A stretch of 64,000 nucleotides of DNA, taken from the NCBI RefSeq assembly GCF_000341285.1, contig NW_005178456.1, positions 124,001-188,000 of the forward strand, given 5' to 3'. The notes under the pieces are model-generated. The model saw nothing but the letters and a program-made list of their open reading frames with translations. It had not been told where the DNA came from and did no database searches. The stretch comes from Galdieria sulphuraria. Lineage: Eukaryota > Rhodophyta > Bangiophyceae > Galdieriales > Galdieriaceae. This document shows positions 57,395-64,000 of this stretch, one piece after another (positions within the stretch are counted from its first letter, which is position 1; every line of letters begins with the position of its first letter). The position numbers and the translations under genes were made by a program.

Positions 57395-59512
57395 CTATTG
57401 CCAACTTAAGAAACTGTTACGGACTTTATGAAGCAGTTTTAGTCCCAAGTTCAAAAAAGTAGGATTATGAGGAACATGAAATGCTCTTTCAAGTCCATTC
57501 AATATTTCTTCGTCAATCAGCATTTGGACATCTCTTTCACAAAGAATAACAAGTTCACAATTATCAGGTACTTTGAACGAATCATTTCCAATAAACATTC
57601 CACTGGAGTAACAACGACTCTGATTACCCAACTCATTAGAAACATTCAATGATAACTTTGTACTAACGATAATAAGCATACAATGATGATAATCCATTGC
57701 ACTGGATAAGACTTGATCATAAACAGGATCTAAAAATTTCTTGGCTTCATCTATAATATCTGACCAGCCAATTCCTTCCGACCTCCAACGTCCTTTACAT
57801 GCAACTCCAACAGTAAGAACTTTGGGTTCCACAGGAGATTGTAATTGGAATATAATATCAGGACTATGAGAAGTAGCGTCCAAAGGAATGTAAATAGTCT
57901 CTAAATAAAGTGTCTCCCGAATAATCTTATTCCATTCAGTACTGGCAAAAGTTCTTCGACTCTTGTTCGATTCACTTCTTGTTTCTCTAGAACTAACAAC
58001 AGACTTCATATAGTGAATAGATGATACTGAGCTGATTGGAAGTTTCATTTGTTTCCATATCGGAGACAATTGACACAACAATTCCCTCAACTCATTTCGA
58101 TTCTTTGAAGACAACATCAAAACTAGTCGTAAAGCAACAATTCCTTCAAATACACGACACTTTGAATAGAAGAAACAATCTACTGGTTCCACATCAAGTG
58201 ATCCAAGAAGTATCTTTTCCAAAGAAGATATGGAAGGGTCCTTCTTGAAGATTACAACAAATACTTTTGGAATAAGAACTTGAAAAGTATTCTGGTCAAT
58301 AGGATATCGATATAATCCCATTTCAGTGACTGCATCATATAAAAAGGACTCCGAGGTCAATATATCATCTACTTGAAACGGTATACGAAAAAGAGCCATC
58401 ATCAAAAGTAAATCAAAAACACTTTTTCTATCTTCGTCCAAATTCAATATTCGTTCCACAAATGGTTCAGCACAAATTCTTCGGAAATCGTAGTCATTCA
58501 TACAAGTCAAACATTCTTCTTTCGATATGAAAGGCTGATTTCTTGCTATTATATAATTCAAAAGCATATTCACAGCACGAGTCAACAAACCAGGAACTCC
58601 ACCTGTACATTCCAATAACGAATCTGCCAATTCATTTACTGAAAATGAAGAACTACATAAGACATTACAAACCGGAACTTGAGTAGGTGTCTTTAGAAGA
58701 CTCTTTTCAAGGAATTCAACGATACTGGAAGCGTCCAAAGGTGATAAAGAAATAAAATGTAGTATAACTCTTGATAGCCCAAAAGCCACATCATTCTTAA
58801 TACTTAAACCCTTGCTTTTCCCAACAACAATAAAAAACAAGTCGGGTTCTTTGCACAATTGACTAATGATACCGAAAAAGTCATTGTAAGGTCGAACCAC
58901 GCCTTTGTCATTCTTCTCCAGTTCAAAAAAAGTTGCCTTTGTATCAAACACACCAACTTCATCAAATGCTATCAGAAGATATTGATCGGAAGGAATGCCC
59001 AAAGTCTTCCGTAGCTCTGGAATTAGAAAGCTTGGATAGAGAGGAATGTGTCTGTAGGCTTCATCAGGCTTCATAAACGGTAGACCCATCTGATTACAAG
59101 CTGATCGGTACAATAAATAGTAGACTGCCCACTCAAGGTTGCGATTTTCCTCGATGGGTCGAGTTGGCTCCAACTCTCTTAAATTGACGTACAACATTGA
59201 AGCCCTTTTCAGCTTCTCCAAAAAGGCTCTCCTCGAAGGGTCCGAAGCAAATTTCGACAGAAAAGTATCGCCAAACCTTCGCACCAACTCCAAATAGTTA
59301 TGACAAAACGTAGTCTTGCCAGAACCGAACATGTGTGGAGCGAATGGTATGGTCAAGCGATAGTTGCAACTACTCGTTACACCCCTGAGTTGTTCTCTGT
59401 TGCTATGAAGATCATACAGTTCTTTTGTCACTCGAACAACATCTCTTTCACGATCTACCACAATAGACTTAAAGTTGTCCACAGCTTTCCACTTTTCATC
59501 CAAACTCGCCAT
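57395..59512 (-). CDS. P-loop ATPase with a restriction-endonuclease-like C-terminus (Crinkler/RHS-like or archaeal-type ATPase family)
   Basis: Intronless, 705 residues from the ATG complementing 59510-59512 (MASLDEKWKAVDN); the frame extends to a TTG at 59557. The Walker A is HMFGSGKTTFCHNY at residues 60-73, and Walker B is YLLIAFDEVGVFD at 178-190. Then FFIVVGKSKGL looks like a sensor strand, and CTGGVPGLLTRAVNMLL resembles the helical GGxPxxL motif of STAND/AAA-like ATPases. Near residues 555-595, HSPDIIFQLQ followed by LTVGVACKGRW suggests a PD-(D/E)XK nuclease core. This ATPase-plus-nuclease order is known in the Crinkler/RHS effector class; Galdieria also carries a large family of archaeal-derived ATPases. 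I cannot decide between them from sequence alone. It is isolated in gene-poor DNA and lacks introns, both compatible with transfer or mobile origin. Confidence 0.65.
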   Translation of the reverse strand: MASLDEKWKAVDNFKSIVVDRERDVVRVTKELYDLHSNREQLRGVTSSCNYRLTIPFAPHMFGSGKTTFCHNYLELVRRFGDTFLSKFASDPSRRAFLEKLKRASMLYVNLRELEPTRPIEENRNLEWAVYYLLYRSACNQMGLPFMKPDEAYRHIPLYPSFLIPELRKTLGIPSDQYLLIAFDEVGVFDTKATFFELEKNDKGVVRPYNDFFGIISQLCKEPDLFFIVVGKSKGLSIKNDVAFGLSRVILHFISLSPLDASSIVEFLEKSLLKTPTQVPVCNVLCSSSFSVNELADSLLECTGGVPGLLTRAVNMLLNYIIARNQPFISKEECLTCMNDYDFRRICAEPFVERILNLDEDRKSVFDLLLMMALFRIPFQVDDILTSESFLYDAVTEMGLYRYPIDQNTFQVLIPKVFVVIFKKDPSISSLEKILLGSLDVEPVDCFFYSKCRVFEGIVALRLVLMLSSKNRNELRELLCQLSPIWKQMKLPISSVSSIHYMKSVVSSRETRSESNKSRRTFASTEWNKIIRETLYLETIYIPLDATSHSPDIIFQLQSPVEPKVLTVGVACKGRWRSEGIGWSDIIDEAKKFLDPVYDQVLSSAMDYHHCMLIIVSTKLSLNVSNELGNQSRCYSSGMFIGNDSFKVPDNCELVILCERDVQMLIDEEILNGLERAFHVPHNPTFLNLGLKLLHKVRNSFLSWQ

Positions 59513-62500
59513 CGCCAAAGTGAAATTAAACAATCTTCTGTTTATTTCGGAGTACAAATATAAATAAATGAACGATTGACTGTTTGTCGGTCACAACAAC
59601 AACAAGGAAAACAGTAAAGGATACCAATCCAACTTCTTCTCTTTATCAACTGATGACTATGTCATACCCTTTATGGCTTGGACTGAGATGATTTGAACTA
59701 TGGAAGAACGATCAATATGGCTTTTTCAACTATCGATATTCTTATTCTCGTATGCTAATATAATGGTAACTCTCATAGGGTACAAGGAGGATCGGAAGAA
59801 AGCCAATGTTTATTTCACAAGTTTTTTATGCTCTTTGAGAGTATAAAGCTATTGAACATGGCCCATTCTCACATAGATAAGAAAGTTTCTTTCAGAATTT
59901 TCGAGAGTAGTCAAGAGAGTTCCGAGCAATATAGATTGTTCATGAAGAATTTGTTCCATAGACGTCTCTCTCTAGATTTTCTGTATTTTATGGAACAGTT
60001 TTTACGTCACTTTTGCTTCATTTCGAAACACGAAACTAGAGTATGAACCAAGTCATTCTCTTATGCAGTCTACCCAAAAACTCCAGTTGAAATGATATTA
60101 TTTAGTAGAAATGCAGAAACCCGCAAGCACAACACTGCTTTATTCTCAGCAATCATCAAATTCCTTTCTTACGATATCATGACAAGTGGCAGCTTATCAC
60201 TAAAGCTACAAAAGTTGATGATAGCAAAAGACAAAGCAAAACAAACGTGCAAAGAAGGATCCAAAATATCTCGTGGTTTTATCAAATCTCAGAAACAACA
60301 TTGACTCACACAAGTGTATCATCAGTACTCAATTTCTGTAAGAGTCAATAACTCCTGTTTCTTTCTCCTCTGAAAATAGTGGCATTTGAAACTGTGAATT
60401 CTGTTAAGAGGAGAAAATATATTTTCAGAAAAAATTCAATTCAGTCGAATTGAATCTATTCTATCGACTCTCTTCTCGTATCTTGTCATTGCATAACATT
60501 TGAATCATAGTTGAATTCCTTCTCCTCAATAGTCGACTATACATTTGAGGTGTTTTTGAAGGTAAACATGACTGTTTAGGTTTAAAGCTTTTGCTGCATC
60601 CTCTTGTACGATAAACTTTGTAAAAACCATAACTTTTAAAGATATACAAGAAAGCAAACTATAAATTGTACAAGGATGCTTTAGGAACGATATAACTCCA
60701 AGAGGGCTATTATCTCTTCCAATATAAAAAAAAGGTAAAACTTTTAAAAGCTCTGCAAATTCAAAGAACGATTTGTTCAGCTGCAGTTGAGTCCTACTCT
60801 TCTACCATTCTCAACCATCAGCTCGTTGAATAAGTGAGTCACTATACAAAAGTTCATTCCGTTAGGCACTTGAAAGAAGACTCGTGCGAAATATAACCGG
60901 ATGGGTACACTAATAGAGGCTTCCTTTTGGATATTGGTAACGAGAATCAAAGACAACCCAACGTTTCGTATAAAAAACGGGTCTATCAATAGAAGGAATG
61001 TTCAATTCTACTAGGAACAAGTCAAACTTGAAAAAGAAGAGAAACGTTTTTTTATCCAAGTTGCTCTACAAAGAATAAAAATGTCGTCAACTCGCAAGCA
61101 ATATTCAGCAGAATAAGATAAAACAATTTATCTGATTCCTTTGCAGAGTCAAATCTTAAATGATATTTTGGTTGTTATCCAAACAGGTAAAGGTCTTGTT
61201 CTTTTAAATATATTGGATCAATTTCGTCTCCTAGTGAAAAGAAAAGAATATAAACGTAGAAATAATGGAAAAATAAGAATCTTTCATCTCCTCTTGGCAA
61301 AGTAAGAAAGAAAGGTGAATCTTGAAATATAAGTGCAAGGAGAAGCAAAAACACCACCACTTTTACTGTTGTTATACTAGTCAAAACTCTCTACAAATTC
61401 TTACGTGGAGAACGAACCAATAGCCTTGAAACGTTTGAGGCTCGATCCTCCTTGTCGTAAGTAGTTTATGTATTTGTACATAGACAAAAGAATTCAAACC
61501 TTTGGTCAGTTTTTTGTTGTAGCCTTGTCCTCTCTATACTTTCCAACTCTAGAGTTGAGTATACAATTAATTCTTCTTTACAGTTCACAGTGGCATAAAG
61601 ACTATTCCTTGAGCCTATTTTGCATAGAAGGAAAGGCTATAGTTCTTACACAGAAAGCCAACTGAATTATTTCCATGAAACTGGAAAATGACCATTTTAT
61701 ACATTGTGAAGCAGTTTTCCAAGGTTTTGAAAGGCTAACAAAGGAAGATTCTGAGATTGAGAACGAGTCGAAAACTGGTTGTAGCAAAACCGTTCTTGAT
61801 TTGTTATCAAAATAGGGTCACAAGTAGTTTCAAATTTACCTTGCAGAGACAAGATTGATCAAACTCAACTCTGTTAAAAGGCTACAGTGTCGCTAGGGAG
61901 TTGAGAGGACCTTTGTTACGACACTGTTCTTCTCGTTTCACAACAATACTGAGATGTGAGATTGATTGTATCTAGCACACTTATTGTTCCAGAACCTTTT
62001 TACATATCTCCAAGTGGAATATTTTCTTCCATACAACTCACTAGTCACTTAAAATAATATATCTCCAGTGAAAGGAGACAATACAAAGCGATCCTTCTCA
62101 TAACAATCCAATTAGAAATTCAACACAATGGTTTGATTGTTGGATGGAAAGGAAGGCTCAGTGAGTGTTGTCAAGGCTGTGGACCTGATTCAAGTTTGCT
62201 AGTGAAACTTTTCAGACTTTAATTTCTAAAGCGAATTCGTCGTTCGTTTTAGTTGGACAAGTGAATTTCTATTATCTACGTTTCCTTTTAAACCCTTCAA
62301 ATGTTTCTTTTAGAACAATCCATCGAGTCCTGAGCTCTGAGTTCCAAGTAGACTGTAGTTTCTTTTTAGTATGTACAACTTTTATTATCTCTTTGGAGTT
62401 TATATCCTTTATGCAACACTTTTTTTTATTTCACTTCTGGTCTTGTATGGAAATTTGAGATTAGCGTTGTCGAGAAGAGAGCAAAGACAAAGGAGTTTAA

Positions 62501-64000
62501 GTTGTCGTTGAGTGTTGGTCGATTAATCAATTAGTTGTTTCACAAGTTTGTTTATTTCTATCGATAATTGTTTCAGAGCAGTTTTGCGTATTTATTAGCA
62601 GTTGAAAGTCCTGTAGTCTGTTGTTGAGATTCTGAGAATCAGGCTTGGGGCTATTATTTCAAAGATATTCTACAAGAACAAGAAACCAGTCAGACACTCA
62701 GTTGAGTGTTTTGTTCAGTACAAAGCGTTACTTTCCGTATGATAGTTTTTTGTCTTCTATATGACTCTTTTCAAGATGGCAAACTCGGTCTGTAGCTTTG
62801 CAACAGGTTTTTGAGTGTAAACGATATTTGCACTTTTTGTAAAACAAATTCATTTCTCAGGATAACGTAGGAAGGTATTTTTAATGATTGTTGTTTATAT
62901 TGTTGTGCTTTTAGATCAATTCTATTGATTCAAATATGTCATTTGAAATATTATTTGCGGAAAAACGACACCCGTAAGGTTTGACAGTTTATGAAAACGA
63001 AAGCTGAATAGACTTGCTTTTTTATAGCAAGGGAAAAGTTTTCAGTTCAAAGGATACTCAACTTGTCGGGAACCATGAAACAAAGCAAGCAAAAGAGCAC
63101 TGCTGAAAGTCATGGTTATGTCCACCTGGTAAAATGTTTTGACGATGGCGACTGTAGCTATTAGTCCGTTTTGAGAAACGCCTTTGTCTTTATGAATTAG
63201 TGGGTTTACCGAGGGTGAAATATGTCTAAAACGATATGTGAGTAGTAAGAGCGATAAAGTTGGAACTAGTATTGATGGTGTTTCTGAAAGGCATCTATTT
63301 CAAATCGTCTTTGGTCCTTATATAGTTGGAGAGGAGGGTAACATTAGTAGTACGGTGTGAATGGGAAACAAGGAGACTTGTGTGAAACAGTACTTGCCGT
63401 GTCAAGAGTGCTGCTGATCTGTTTTTTTTTCCAACACACTGAAGGTCATTCTGGTGAAAGTAGTGGTAGTTGTAGCTGTCAAAAAGTGAAAAGGAGACAC
63501 AACATTTTGTGCAAACAGATTGCGTTTGGATAGTATACAAAGCATCTCTAAAAGAAACTCATGAAGGATTGGGAGAACTTCTACAATGTTACACAAGTGC
63601 ACACATTGATGTCATCGTGTCCGACTAGAGTTTTTGGTTTGACTCTGACGATAAAGTCCAGCTTTTGGTATACAATTCCTAGAAAGCATACGCAGACGAA
63701 CAAAGTAGTTTGCAAATACATTGACACGGACCTAAAACATTTTTCGATTATTGAGCAAAATCAAACCATTCGCCAGTACTTGAAATTCAACCAGAACAGC
63801 AACAACAACAAATATGAGCCCGAGCCTAGTACAGTATGACATAGTCAACAATTCTACAAAGAGAATGACTTGTGTTTCTATCTTTTACTGTTTTCTTCGT
63901 TGTTGCATGACTGGAAAATTGTCATTGTTTTATTTACTTGGAATTGTAAAAAGACAGCAACGACAACAACAACAACAAGAGAAAGCCATAGTGTATTACT
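59513..64000. other. Gene-poor right end of the window, about 4.5 kb
   Basis: Short frames only, none with a domain. The best is 63561-63839 (+), 92 residues, MKDWENFYNVTQ, Asn-rich at its end (FNQNSNNNKYEPE), which might be an exon. Simple CAA-type repeats occur near 63795 and 63965. No RNA gene, telomere repeat or transposon end was seen. Confidence 0.45.

Noticed and set aside
57395-59512. Transposase or viral ATPase origin for the P-loop protein
   Set aside because: No transposase catalytic triad, terminal inverted repeats, capsid or polymerase genes nearby; only ATPase and nuclease-like motifs are visible.
63955-63985. CAA repeats near the right end as a CRISPR-like or telomeric array
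   Set aside because: Imperfect trinucleotide repeats with no spacers and no telomere motif.

Overview
The window looks like nuclear DNA of a unicellular red alga of the Galdieria type (Cyanidiophyceae). The genes are eukaryotic, densely packed and AT-rich. They are split by many very short GT-AG introns (mostly 40-60 nt, some 32-36 nt), and neighbours often share a promoter head to head. The content fits as well: a plant-type PEP carboxylase, a glycine oxidase (ThiO) whose partner ThiG is plastid-encoded in red algae, a plant-type sphingolipid glucuronosyltransferase and a System I CcmE. The genus is an inference from these traits; no species marker was seen.

Layout. From 1 to 13 kb lie calcineurin B (cut by the window edge), ThiO and an AidB-like acyl-CoA dehydrogenase that diverge from the same few bases, an IPUT1-like glycosyltransferase, PEP carboxylase and an acetyl-CoA acetyltransferase. 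From 13 to 20.6 kb lie RPN11, a CHCHD5-type four-CX9C protein, NDUFA9, a secreted CAP protein, a tRNA-Gly(CCC), LST8 and VPS28. From 21 to 27 kb lie EB1 and fatty acid 2-hydroxylase (divergent), a small glycine-rich protein, CcmE and WDR55. From 27 to 40 kb lie MSH6 with an E2F-like site at its start codon, an AhpD-like protein, SEC24, a bZIP factor, a small LYR-like membrane protein and TFIIB. From 40 to 50 kb lie an Rxt3-domain protein, a very large HSA-SNF2-SANT protein whose ATPase looks dead, and a LigT/ThpR-type RNA phosphodiesterase. From 50 to 53 kb there is a secreted EGF/somatomedin-B-like protein. From 53 kb to the end the DNA is gene-poor, with one clear gene: an intronless 705-residue P-loop ATPase with a restriction-endonuclease-like C-terminus.

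Shared themes. CcmE, NDUFA9, CHCHD5 and the LYR-like protein point to mitochondrial respiratory assembly. IPUT1-like and fatty acid 2-hydroxylase belong to complex sphingolipid synthesis. TFIIB, bZIP, Rxt3 and the p400/Eaf1-like protein form a run of transcription and chromatin genes. The strongest candidate for something undescribed is the p400/Eaf1-like scaffold at 42.6-48.1 kb. It keeps the whole SNF2 fold but has lost the DEAH acid and the arginine motif, so it sits between ATPase-bearing p400 and ATPase-less yeast Eaf1.

Start codons were checked against the DNA. Several long frames open only with TTG or GTG, so the start was moved to the first real ATG or to an upstream spliced exon. Intron ends were placed by frame and splice-site logic only.
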